The notes under the pieces are model-generated. The model made no database searches, was not told the origin of the DNA, and saw nothing but the letters and a program-made list of their open reading frames with translations. Positions 1 through 11,171 of a stretch of 64,000 nt of DNA are shown one piece after another. The stretch is from contig ML991812.1 in the NCBI GenBank assembly GCA_010094025.1, positions 124,001-188,000 on the forward strand, written 5' to 3'. This DNA is from Viridothelium virens (taxonomy: Eukaryota; Ascomycota; Dothideomycetes; Trypetheliales; Trypetheliaceae). Within the stretch, counting starts at the first letter, position 1. Every line of letters starts with the position of its first letter. The position numbers were made by a program, and so were the translations under genes.

Positions 1-1206
1 GTTGGGGACACTGCGCCGGCCTATTCAAATTCGACAGCACTCCGGAACACCTCAACTGGCTCACTCGTCAATCAGACCTCCGCTCAAGTCTCTCAAATTC
101 CGCCAGATCAAATGCGTCTTATAGGCGAAGCTCAGCAGCAATGGGCCCCCCTCCGCAGAAAATACAACCTCTTCCTCCACCGCGACGCCTCCCCCTCTGA
201 ACCTCCCGAAGGCATACCTCAAACCACCACATCGCGCGACCTCATCCGCTCGACCTCCTCCTCATCAGATCCCTCCGACCAAGGCACCGCCAAAGCCTTC
301 ATCCAATTCGCCCACGTCAACGAGCCCTTCCTCTCCTGGGACTTCTCGCTCCTCTCCGCCAACAGCGCCCTCCTCGGCAGCGTCAACCGCAACTTCGCCG
401 GCTTCGCGCGGGAAATCTTCACCGACACGGGCGTCTACGCGCTGCGCATGGACGCCGCCGGGCTCGCCGCCGAGCCGCGCCATCTGATCTCGCAGACGGG
501 CAGCAGCAATGTCACCGACCTGGCGACTGGGGAGCCGCAGAAGACGGGCATGACGCTCGATCAGCGGGCGGTCATGCTCGCGTTTGCGGTCTCGGTGGAT
601 TTCGACTACTTCAGTCGGCATAGTACGGGCCATGGTGGTTTCTTTCCTGTCTGGTTTCCTATGGGGGGCGAGGCTGCGGGAGAGGCGGGAGCTGCGGGAG
701 CTGCGGGCGGAGCTGCGGCGGGAGAGGCTGGGGCTGCTGGTGCAGCTGGAGCTGGAGCTGGAGTTGCAGGGGATGCTGGGGCGATCATGATGGATGGTGC
801 TGCCGGTTCTGCGGCTCGGGGAATGGCGGGACGAGCGACGGGTGCGGAAGGTGCGGCTGGAGCGGTTGGGGGAGCGGGGACGTTGGCTGGGTACGAGGCT
901 ATGCAAAGAGGGAGAGGGACTGCAGAGGAGGCGGATGATGGGTTCTCCACTTCCATGCAGGATGATTCTAGGAGAGAGGATGATTCCAGGAGCCAGGATG
1001 TATCACCGGGTCCATCACAGGAACATCAAGGACTGTCGCCAGAAGACAGTTGGGCAGGAGATTGGCCTGTCAGAGGGGGCGGAGGGGGACGTGAAGGAGG
1101 AAGCGGTAGAGGAGAAGGAGGGGGTGGAGGAGACTGGGGAGGAGACGGCGGAGGAGGCGGTGGAGGCGGAGGAGGCGATGGCGACTGGTTCAGCGACCTC
1201 TTCTGA
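1..1206 (+). CDS. Phospholipid scramblase-family protein (Aim25-like), 5' partial
   Basis: The reading frame is open from base 1, so the gene starts outside the window; the first ATG at 112 is internal. The visible part carries the C-terminal half of a scramblase/LURP-one domain: the stretch around IGEAQQQWAPLRRKYNLF, then NEPFLSWDF, VNRNFAGFAREIFTDTGVY and LDQRAVMLAFAVSVDFDYFSRHS, all typical of fungal Aim25-type proteins, which are reported as mitochondrial. After this domain comes a long Ala/Gly-rich tract (about bases 660-900) and a Gly-rich tail ending in DWFSDLF. Such tails are common in fungal members but the Ala/Gly tract here is unusually long. The substrate is not known; lipid scrambling is inferred from the family only. 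The family call is firm; the exact orthologue is less so. Confidence 0.85.
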   Translation, partial: VGDTAPAYSNSTALRNTSTGSLVNQTSAQVSQIPPDQMRLIGEAQQQWAPLRRKYNLFLHRDASPSEPPEGIPQTTTSRDLIRSTSSSSDPSDQGTAKAFIQFAHVNEPFLSWDFSLLSANSALLGSVNRNFAGFAREIFTDTGVYALRMDAAGLAAEPRHLISQTGSSNVTDLATGEPQKTGMTLDQRAVMLAFAVSVDFDYFSRHSTGHGGFFPVWFPMGGEAAGEAGAAGAAGGAAAGEAGAAGAAGAGAGVAGDAGAIMMDGAAGSAARGMAGRATGAEGAAGAVGGAGTLAGYEAMQRGRGTAEEADDGFSTSMQDDSRREDDSRSQDVSPGPSQEHQGLSPEDSWAGDWPVRGGGGGREGGSGRGEGGGGGDWGGDGGGGGGGGGGDGDWFSDLF

Positions 1207-1671
1207 CATGATATGGGATGGCTTGGTCACCTTTCGGTATCTTGTGGCGTATTTCAAGCGTGGGAACGGGTCCAAAATTCCACTTATTCGGATACAGATA
1301 TTGAGTATGATTAATGAATGTATTATAGATACCCCCCATAGAACTAGAGACCTGGGCTACAGTTAAGTTCGCGGGCACACAGAGCTCAGGGAGTTTACTA
1401 CTTACGTCTGGATGTAAGGTATTGATTGGTCGATCTTTACCAACTTGCTCTAGATATTTTCTGGCACCTAGACGAATTTTGTTCCTGCAATTAGAGCCTC
1501 CTTTGTCCAGTATCCTCCTTACACGAACTTTGTGGTAAAGATTATAACTATCCATTTCCGTTTCAGGTAAAACCACATTCCGGTCTACCCGGACTCCGCC
1601 AGACGACCACCAATTCCCCACATCAAGAACCAGACTTTAGGCACCAAAACTCCTAGAACTCTTGCGTCGCC
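1207..1671. other. Intergenic: scramblase 3' side and ubc7 upstream region
   Basis: No supported gene. It holds the 3' flank of the scramblase gene and the presumed promoter and leader of the next gene. Small ORFs on both strands show no family resemblance. Confidence 0.6.
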
Positions 1672-2172
1672 ATGACCTCTAGTGTTGCTTCCAAGCGCCT
1701 GTTCCAAGAGTACCGCACGCTCACGAATAACCCTCCGGATGGCATCACCGCCGGACCCGTCTCCGAAGACGACATCTTCGTTTGGGAAGCACTGATCCAA
1801 GGCCCGGAAGATACGCCTTTCGCTTTAGGCGTGTTCCCCGCCGAGCTGAAGTTTCCCAGGGACTATCCGCTCTCACCACCGTCTATGAAGTTCACCTGCG
1901 ACATGTGGCACCCGAATGTCTACCCTAATGGTAACGTGTGCATAAGCATTCTGCATCCGCCAGGAGACGACCCAAATCATTACGAGAGCGCGAGCGAGCG
2001 GTGGAGTCCGATTCAGAGCGTGGAGAAAATTTTGATCAGTGTGATGAGCATGCTAGCAGAACCGAATGATGAGAGTCCTGCCAATGTGGATGCGGCGAGG
2101 ATGTGGAGAGAGAAAAGGGGGGAGTATGAGAGGATCGTGAGGGACAACGTTAGGAAGGGGCTTGGATTATAA
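1672..2172 (+). CDS. ubc7: Ubiquitin-conjugating enzyme E2, Ubc7/UBE2G2 type
   Basis: A complete intronless 166-residue E2, close to the roughly 165 residues of yeast Ubc7. The active-site segment is [22 protein letters not shown]: catalytic Cys90 after the HPN motif, followed by the roughly 13-residue acidic insertion ([14 protein letters not shown]) that marks the Ubc7/Cdc34/UBE2G subfamily, then [23 protein letters not shown]. The C terminus ends like Ubc7 and lacks the long acidic tail of Cdc34. Known family role: takes ubiquitin from E1 and passes it to ER membrane ligases (Hrd1, Doa10) in ER-associated degradation, held at the ER by a Cue1-like partner. The start is the first ATG in frame and gives the expected N-terminal helix. 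Confidence 0.96.
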   Translation: MTSSVASKRLFQEYRTLTNNPPDGITAGPVSEDDIFVWEALIQGPEDTPFALGVFPAELKFPRDYPLSPPSMKFTCDMWHPNVYPNGNVCISILHPPGDDPNHYESASERWSPIQSVEKILISVMSMLAEPNDESPANVDAARMWREKRGEYERIVRDNVRKGLGL

Positions 2173-2678
2173 AGTGATGGGTAAGGAAGCTTCAGAAAGG
2201 GGGTCACGATTGGACCATAGGTGCTGTTCTGGATGCAAGCGCTGGCGTACGGGAGCCTGGAGAATTGGACGATACGATAGAAATCTACTTGTCAGAGGAT
2301 ATCCCTCACTCCGAAGAGGCTTTATCCGGATTCGGTAGAGGCTGAACAGCTCATTCTCGGTGTTCACCTCTACAGGATCACTAAAAAAAAAGAGTGAATC
2401 AGGAGAGCAGAGAACCAGCAAGGCCGATATCTCTCCATGAGAAACCGCTGGGATCGAGTCAGCTGTATGTGACCGATCAAGAGACAGCACTCCACCCGGG
2501 ACGAAATCACTGGAGAGGGGACCAAGCCTGTTACTTGCTCGTTACGAAAATCTCCTGGTTCTGGAGAAGCCAGCAGTGAATACTCGATGTGCAAATAAAC
2601 GGACAGATTTCTTGTAGTGGTTCAATGTGGTATATTGCTGGATTCATCAAGGATTTCGACTTCCCACTTCAAGACCCT
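2173..2678. other. Convergent intergenic region
   Basis: Lies between the 3' ends of ubc7 (+) and the DUF1279 gene (-). Only unsupported short ORFs and an A-tract near 2390; nothing else recognised. Confidence 0.6.
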
Positions 2679-3329
2679 TCAAGTCTTCCTTCGAAACAGT
2701 CTCCCGAGTCTGCTTGAAATCGGCTGCAGCATAACCCTCGCAAACCAAGGCGTGCCCCACACGCTTACTATGATTCTTAGCGGTAACAAGGCCTTCGTGA
2801 CAGCCCATGCCGTTGCAACCTCAACCAAAATTTTCACTCCTCCCTGACCCCGATTCCACCATAGCTCCCTCTTCCCTATCTCTCTTGTCACGGCCTGCGC
2901 TTCTTCCTCCTCCAAGGAACCTAATTGGTCCCTCCCAAATCCAAACCACCTCTTCCTCCGAAAGTACCGCCCGAACCTCTCGATTCCTTCATGCACCCAT
3001 TTGCCCTCGGCGAAGTATGGCGGCAGCCAGTTGGTGTAATGGAAGGACGCCCATAGACCGAAAAGCGGTATGATAGCAGTGATTTCATGGAGGATAAGGA
3101 AGGAGGTTATGTGGGAAAGAGGAGCATGCCGCACAGGTGTGAGGTATCTTTGGAGAAATTTAGGCAGACGGTTGATTGTTTTGTCGAGACGTGACTGGAC
3201 TTTCACCGCAGGTTCTTCGGGTTTGATTGTTTGTGATGCCTTGGATGCATGGAATCGATGGCGAAATGCAGGCCTCAGACACCTTTGTGGAAAGAAAGAC
3301 GGCAGGGGTAGGCCTCTTTTACGAAGCAT
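2679..3329 (-). CDS. Mitochondrial DUF1279 / FAM210-like membrane protein
   Basis: Single-exon 216-residue protein. The first 30 or so residues are rich in Arg, Phe and Ser with almost no acids (RKRGLPLPSFFPQRCLRPAFRHRFH), a likely mitochondrial presequence. A DUF1279 core follows: hydrophobic segments around residues 75-95 (SFLILHEITAIIPLFGLWASFHY) and in the C-terminal third (VEVATAWAVTKALLPLRIIVSVWGTPWFARV), with the LPLRI.VSVWGTPWFAR signature. Family members (yeast Nat2, human FAM210A/B) are inner-mitochondrial-membrane proteins; a molecular activity for this one is not established. It is divergent from the vacuolar protease gene and convergent with ubc7. Confidence 0.85.
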   Translation of the reverse strand: MLRKRGLPLPSFFPQRCLRPAFRHRFHASKASQTIKPEEPAVKVQSRLDKTINRLPKFLQRYLTPVRHAPLSHITSFLILHEITAIIPLFGLWASFHYTNWLPPYFAEGKWVHEGIERFGRYFRRKRWFGFGRDQLGSLEEEEAQAVTREIGKRELWWNRGQGGVKILVEVATAWAVTKALLPLRIIVSVWGTPWFARVMLQPISSRLGRLFRRKT

Positions 3330-3835
3330 TTTGCGACGATATGTACGTCCTTCCGAGGAAGATAATCAAATGACTCATTCCTGCATTTACCGGTGCAAGG
3401 GCGAACTTCCATGCGTTAGACTATCTATTACGAGGCCGCTATCAGCTAAAGAAATGAAGTACTTTGTCCTTTGAAGAGTACTAAGCTCAGATAGACCAAT
3501 GAAAATCCCAGATTTTCTCTGCGGGCATTTTTCATGGACGTAATACACATACTCCAAGACATTTATAGCATTATTCTGCATGCCGGTTTGGATGCTTTGA
3601 AGATAGTAAAGATGCGAGCGGTGGTCGTGTGATGGAAGGCAGACGCGTCGTCGTCATGGGGACCCCATCGCTGAGGTCACCAGGAGCTTGTCTCATGTGG
3701 CGCTAGATCCAACCACCTCGTTGCCCTCAGTCAGCTCTTCCTACTTCATCCTTTCTCATCAACACCTTAGTTGTCCATCGTTCTGACCCGAGAGGATACC
3801 CTTTTTTTCCATCAAGTAGCGACAGAAACATCAAA
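3330..3835. promoter_or_regulatory. Divergent promoter region, DUF1279 gene / vacuolar protease A gene
   Basis: A 506-bp region between two divergently transcribed genes. A CCAAT box lies at 3496-3500. The protease ATG sits in a favourable CATCAAAATGAA context. No other motif was recognised. Confidence 0.5.
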
Positions 3836-5160
<1,325 letters not shown>

Positions 5161-5906
5161 ATTAGCTTCTGGATAAATTGCCTATGTTGTAAATGGGTAG
5201 AGCTGGGACGGAGTGGCAGCATATCGGAGTGGGCGCTATTGGGGGCCTCGGGGACAGCTTGACGGTGCAAGTTGAGATTGGTCGAGCTTGACCGGTTTCT
5301 TTTGTATTTAGTGTAATGAGAGTTGTACCAATACCGTACAATGGAAGCGTTCTCGTATAAGCGTCCAGAATACAATTTCGATCTAGATCTCGCGTAACAA
5401 GGTAAAGCGTGGGTGCATGGGTGTGCGTGTGCGTGAGTGCGTGAGTTTCTGGCCCGCAGTGTTGGCCAAACACCAATGAGTGAGACTGAATTGCTCACCG
5501 GTAATCTGCGTCATCCCCGAAGACAGGTAGCAGATCATCAACGGCCCGAACTTTTCTTTAGACCCCACGACCCCTTGCAGCCTGGCATCAACGCGCTACA
5601 AGATCGCTGCAGGTCGCGATGCGGCTCCTAGGTTGCCTGTCCGCCTATACCTGTCAACATGTGATCGTGCAATCCAAACTCTGACCACAACGCAGCTGAC
5701 GTTGTGGGAGCACGCGAATGCAGCATCCAGCACCTGTCAAGCCGCACTCCGGCTCTGCCAAAAAGGCTGACCTTGTCTAGTCGAGTTGGATAGACCGGCG
5801 AAACCCAGGTTTATGTGATATCTGAACCCAGCCCTTGGCTATTGCCTACATTCACCTTTTTTTTAGATCTCGCTCTCCAGTCTTCTCTGTTAGACTGGTG
5901 CTAGCC
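5161..5906. other. Intergenic: protease 3' side and atg26 promoter
   Basis: No gene supported. A GT-rich patch (GTGTGCGTGTGCGTGAGTGCGTGAG) lies at about 5420-5445, and short T-rich tracts lie just upstream of the atg26 start. Confidence 0.5.
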
Positions 5907-8900
5907 ATGATGGCTTCGAGTCAAGTCCTCGGCCGGAAGGCTATCAAGAAATCACCCCAAAGGTCATTCGATATTCCAGACCGATTAAGAGATGGACCAG
6001 ATGCTCAGGACGACGTTACCGCGCCTAAAGGCTCCGCAGCACCTTATTCTCACCAGTCCGTCTTCTCCATGATAGCTGCTGCAGGACGGAAGAGAGATTT
6101 CAATACACGATTCGACGAAGAATCTAGTGAAGACGAGGCACCGGGCGAAGCGGATAGAAAAGGACGGGTGGATACAACATTGTCGCCGCCGACGATAAGT
6201 GAAGTAGAGGCTCCTACGCAAGATACGGATCAAAAGCGCAAGCACAGAAGGAAGTTGTCAGAACACAAGCTGCTTCGATCATTGCCAAAGCTCAGTCTCA
6301 AGGGATCGAAAGAGAGAAAATCATCGGCCAACCCCATGACCCAATCCCAATTCCTACCTCCGAAAGAGGCCAAAGAATCCATCGAACAGACAACGGAATC
6401 GCCCCGGAATGATGTACCAGTCATGAGCCAGATCCTCAAAGCAGAGCAAGAGATGGACCTCTCGGAGTATCGGGCAGATGTTCGGGTGAGCACAGATACC
6501 ACTACTCCACGAAGACCCAAACGCCGTGCCTCAACAACGCTGGCGGAGCGGCTTAAGGATATCTTCGGCTTTGATGCGCCAGAGGAAGTCATTTCCGAAT
6601 ACCCATGCTGGCTGCTTCAAAGCGTACTGCTTCAGGGCTATATGTACATTACCCAGAAGCACATCTGTTTCTACGCCTACCTTCCCAAAAAGAGCAACGT
6701 TACCGCAAAGTCTGGTTACCTTTCGAAACGTGGTAAATCGAATCCAAAGTACAATCGCTACTGGTTCGTCTTAAAAGGTGACGTTCTCACTTACTACTCA
6801 AATCCCGCGAACTTGTATTTTCCATCTGGTCATGTTGATCTTCGGTATGGTATATCTGCCGCTCTCACCGAGCAGAAAGATAAGAGCAAGGATTGTCTCA
6901 ATTTTTCTGTGACCACCGCGGAACGCTCGTATCAGTTCAAAGCAGATAGTGCGTCGAGTGCCAAGGAATGGGTCAAACAGCTCAACAAAGTCATCTTTCG
7001 TTCACACAATGACGGAGACAGCGTGAAGATTTCTATGCCCACGCAGAACGTAATCGATATTGAAGAGAATGCTATCCTGGATTTTGCAGATACTGTCAAG
7101 ATAAGAGTGATCGACAACGACGAAACGTATGCCATTGACGAGGTAAGCATCGAGGTCGCATCGAAGAAATCTGATGAGTATGCTGACAAACAATCAGTAT
7201 TTTTTCTCGTTCTTCAGTTTCGGGAAAGAAGCGCTCAATGTCTTGCGAATCATGGTAGAAGATAACAACAGGACGGGCACTGAGAGCGAGACCACTTCGG
7301 AAAAGCCTGAAGTAGGCCTGGATTTGTCCCACCGAAAATCCTCAAATACCAGACCGTCATATCAGCGCAGCCCTCACAGTGCTCCTGATTCTCCTGTGCC
7401 AGCGCTCCGTGAAAACGTCAGGGCGACGCTTTCTCCCATCTCACCAACGAGTTCCCGGGCTAGTGGGGAATACTCGCGCTCGAGCATGGACACAAGACGG
7501 CGGAGCTACGATGGCCGAAGAAGTATTGATGCCCTTGCAGATCCGCGGCGCTCAGCCTCTGAGCATAGACATCGAAGTCTTAGTCGCAATAACCGCAGGA
7601 TCTTCAGTGAACCCCGTCGGGCGAGTCGTTCACCTTTTTCACCTCCGCCCCGGGAGTCATCTGAATCTATCGAGCGCTCCCAGATCCGAGCCTCAGAATC
7701 TTCTGCAGCAACGCAGTCTGCAGATGATCACAATGCCTCCGGGAGTCAGATACTAAGTGGTAGTGTTGTCTTTCAACATCCAACTCTTGATCGATCGCGA
7801 ACGTCCCCGGGGCTCCTGAACCGCAACGTGGAGGCTTTGCGAAGAGACTCGTTGCCAATTCCAGCAAGCGATAGGGTAAAAGTGCATCCTCCCGTTCGGA
7901 CTCAGACAGGGGCCAGCACCTCTACTTCTCAATACGACGCGGACATAGAGGTCGCATCTGGCTCGAAAGAAGCCTACGAGTACCAAGGATCGGTAGCTCG
8001 GCCAAGTCAGGAATCGACCACAATAGAGGACCTAAGACGCGCCAGCAGATCATCACTCGATCGCGCCGGAAGCATTGCGGGCTATCTCCGCAAATCATCC
8101 AAGCGTATGAGTAACCTGTTGGCGACCGAGTCCATGGGATATTATGAGAAAGTCTCTGGAATGTGGGCAGGTGGTAAGAAGCACTACGGTGATTCAGACA
8201 TCATGACGCCCGAGGATCATATCAAGGAGGCCGAGGATGACGAGGATCTCATTGGGGTCAACCTACGGTTTCGAAAACATTTCGCCCTTGGCGACAATGA
8301 AGAGCTTCACGCAACGTATTTCGCCTACCTTCATCGCGTTCTACCATTGTATGGCAAGATTTACATCAGCAAACGTTACTTCTGCTTTCGCAGCCTTCTT
8401 CCAGGTACGAGGACGAAATTGCTTCTACCCCTGAAAGACGTTGAAAATGTCACGAAAGAAAAAGGGTTCCGCTATAATCACAGTGGTCTTGTACTGGCGA
8501 TACGCGGGCATGAAGAGCTCTTTTTCGAATTCTCCCCAGCCGAGTTACGCGACGATTGTGCTGTGACAGTTTTTCAAGCTCTGGAATCTGCCAAATTTCT
8601 GGAAGAATCTGGCTTCTTGACCCAAGAAGAGAAGACTGAAGCGGAGATTGCCAAAGCTGAGCATCAACAGTTGCAAGAAGCACGGCAAGATGGACACGCC
8701 GAACACGAGCTCAAGCTTCCCAAAGGCGGGATCGATTCCGAGACTGATGCACCGCCAGTCCTGTTTGATGATCCACGAGCTTCCATCCTCAACTTCAAGC
8801 CTACAGAATCACTTCGCATCACTTGTCTCACAATTGGCTCGCGCGGTGATGTTCAGCCTTATATTGCCTTATGTAAGGGACTGCTCAAGGAGGGCCATAA

Positions 8901-10374
8901 ACCCAAGATTGCAACCCATGCTGAGTTCGAGCCATGGGTCCGGAAACATGGTATTGACTTTGCGCCAGTTGAAGGTGACCCTGCCGAGCTGATGCGCATT
9001 TGTGTGGAGAACGGCATGTTTACGATTTCTTTCTTTAAAGAAGCAACTTCCAAATTCCGTGGATGGCTAGACTCTTTATTCACATCCTCCTGGAAGGCCT
9101 GCCAAAATAGCGACCTTCTCATCGAATCCCCCTCAGCTATGGGTGGTATCCATATCGCAGAAGCCCTGGGTATTCCCTATTGGCGCGCCTTTACTATGCC
9201 TTGGACACGCACTCGAGCCTATCCCCATGCCTTTGCGGTGCCAGAGCGGAAAATGGGAGGCGCATACAACTACATGTCTTACCTATTGTTTGACAATGTG
9301 TTCTGGAAAGCCATTGCAGGTCAGGTCAATCGATGGCGAAAGACCGAACTTGGTCTCCCAAGCACGTCCTTGGAGAAGCTACAGCCAAACAAAATTCCTT
9401 TCCTTTACAACTTCAGTCCATCGGTTGTCGTTCCGCCCCTTGATTACAGCGACTGGATCCGCGTAACAGGCTATTGGTTTTTGGATGAGGGCGACGATTG
9501 GAAACCACCTTCTGATCTCACCGACTTCATCGCCAAAGCTAGGAAGGATGGGAAGAAGCTTATCTACGTTGGCTTCGGCTCCATCGTCGTAGAAGATCCA
9601 AAGGCTCTCACCAAGACTGTGGTCGATTCCGTGATCAAAGCCGATGTGAGATGTATTCTATCAAAAGGATGGTCAGACCGTCTTGGAAAGAAGGACAGCA
9701 GTGCCACAGCGCCTGAGGTCCCTTTGCCAGAATCGATCTTTCAGATCAAATCGGCGCCACATGATTGGCTTTTCCGCCAAATCGATGCTGCCGCTCACCA
9801 TGGAGGAGCAGGAACGACTGGCGCTAGTTTGCGCGCTGGCATCCCTACCATAATAAAGCCCTTCTTTGGCGATCAGTTCTTCTTCGGTAGTCGTGTGGAA
9901 GATCTAGGAGTAGGTATTTGCATGCGCAAAGTCAACACAAGCGTATTTGCGCGTGCCATGTGGGAGGCAACACACAGCCAACGCATGATTGTTAAAGCGC
10001 GTCTGTTGGGGGAATCGATTAGAAAGGTACGTTTTCTCTCTCTTCACAAAACGCGTCTTCGCAAATACTGACGACTGTCTTAGGAGGATGGTGTTGGTAC
10101 CGCCATTCAAGCGATCTATAGGGATATGGAATACGCGAAATCTCTTATTAAGAAACGCCAGAATCGCACGGGAACGGAAGAGCTTGAAGAGGATTTTGAG
10201 GAGAGCTGGACCTTCATCGGCGATGAAAGCGATCCGGACCTTTCTAGGCGCATTGTGGAGTGGCAACCAAAGGCATCTAAAGGTTTGCGTGGTGGGCCAA
10301 TTGCTTCTGGTCTTGGGCATCAGCGAGGCGTTCATGGAGACTCTGATATGACTGTGACCCCTGGGAGGGCTTGA
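5907..10374 (+). CDS. atg26: Sterol 3-beta-glucosyltransferase Atg26 (UGT51 type)
   Basis: Three exons: 5907-7142, 7198-10026, 10084-10374, giving 1451 residues, in the range of filamentous Atg26 proteins. Order of domains: a disordered Ser/Lys-rich N terminus; a first GRAM domain near residues 215-262; a PH domain near 266-365 ([24 protein letters not shown]); a second disordered stretch; a second GRAM domain near 767-832; then a GT-B glycosyltransferase beginning near 951 ([19 protein letters not shown]) with the UDP-sugar site [17 protein letters not shown] near 1279. Known role: transfers glucose from UDP-glucose to ergosterol; GRAM/PH domains bind phosphoinositides, and some fungi need it for pexophagy. 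The start was placed at tandem ATGs at 5907/5910 rather than an upstream ATG in the leader at 5835. Confidence 0.96.
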
Positions 10375-11171
10375 TTAGTCCTTGATCGAGCGGACCGATC
10401 TTGCGTGAGCACCAGTTCGATTCCTGGGGTGGTTTCGGCAGCTTCTGCTTTGATGTTTTTGTCATTAATGATACCTCCTCAGTTGACGGGTGCACCTAGA
10501 AATTAGCATAGACAGGAACGTATCATATATTGTTATGCAAATATAGCTACAAGCACATTACGTTTCATCATGACCAGCATTGTAATGGGATGCAAGATGT
10601 GATGAGGAGGGGAGTGGAGGACAAGCTGCCACAAAGGAGGCATTCTTTCTGGTGGTGTATCTGTTGATCTCCCTGCGGTTCCCCTCAGTCGGTGATGCAC
10701 GCGGAAAGCTGCCGAGACTCCGACGTAAGCGCAGCCGTTAGCTATAAGTATTTCCGATCTCCCAGCGCCGCCCGGCCAAATCTACCGTGACCGTGCCTAC
10801 CGTGTCCTGGTCAAAACCTTGGCGGCCTAATTTTTCTAACGTTGAATGTTCCTTGTCGCGCCTGTTTACACTACTTTCCACCCGCGCGCACATCCTCCAA
10901 TCCATTCACCCCTTGGTGCCTGATTGCTCCTATTCGCTATCTGTCTCTCAGTGGTAACCAGACGAACGCATTCATCACTTTTACCTCTTTGCGAGCCTTC
11001 TCACGTTCACCTACTAGCGCGCCTTCATAGCTACCCCTCCACGGCCTCATTCCTGGAGTCGCAAACTAGCTACCTCTGCCTTATCAACATTCTCGAAACT
11101 TCGAGCATGTGACTACCTCTCTCAATTATCACTTGCGGATCACAGAGGAGGAAAAGTAATCATTTCGGGCA
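10375..11171. other. Intergenic: atg26 3' side and fcp1 promoter/leader
   Basis: No gene supported. The 3' half (about 10860-11110) is pyrimidine-rich, as in many fungal leaders. A tRNA-like T-loop string near 10415 was examined and dismissed. Confidence 0.55.

Noticed and set aside
5835-5906. Upstream in-frame ATG for atg26
   Set aside because: The added residues (IHLFFRSRSPVFSVRLVL) do not resemble Atg26; tandem ATGs at 5907/5910 fit better.
10385-10440. tRNA-like T-loop string (GTTCGATTCC)
   Set aside because: The flanking bases do not form a five-pair T stem and no anticodon or acceptor stem could be placed.
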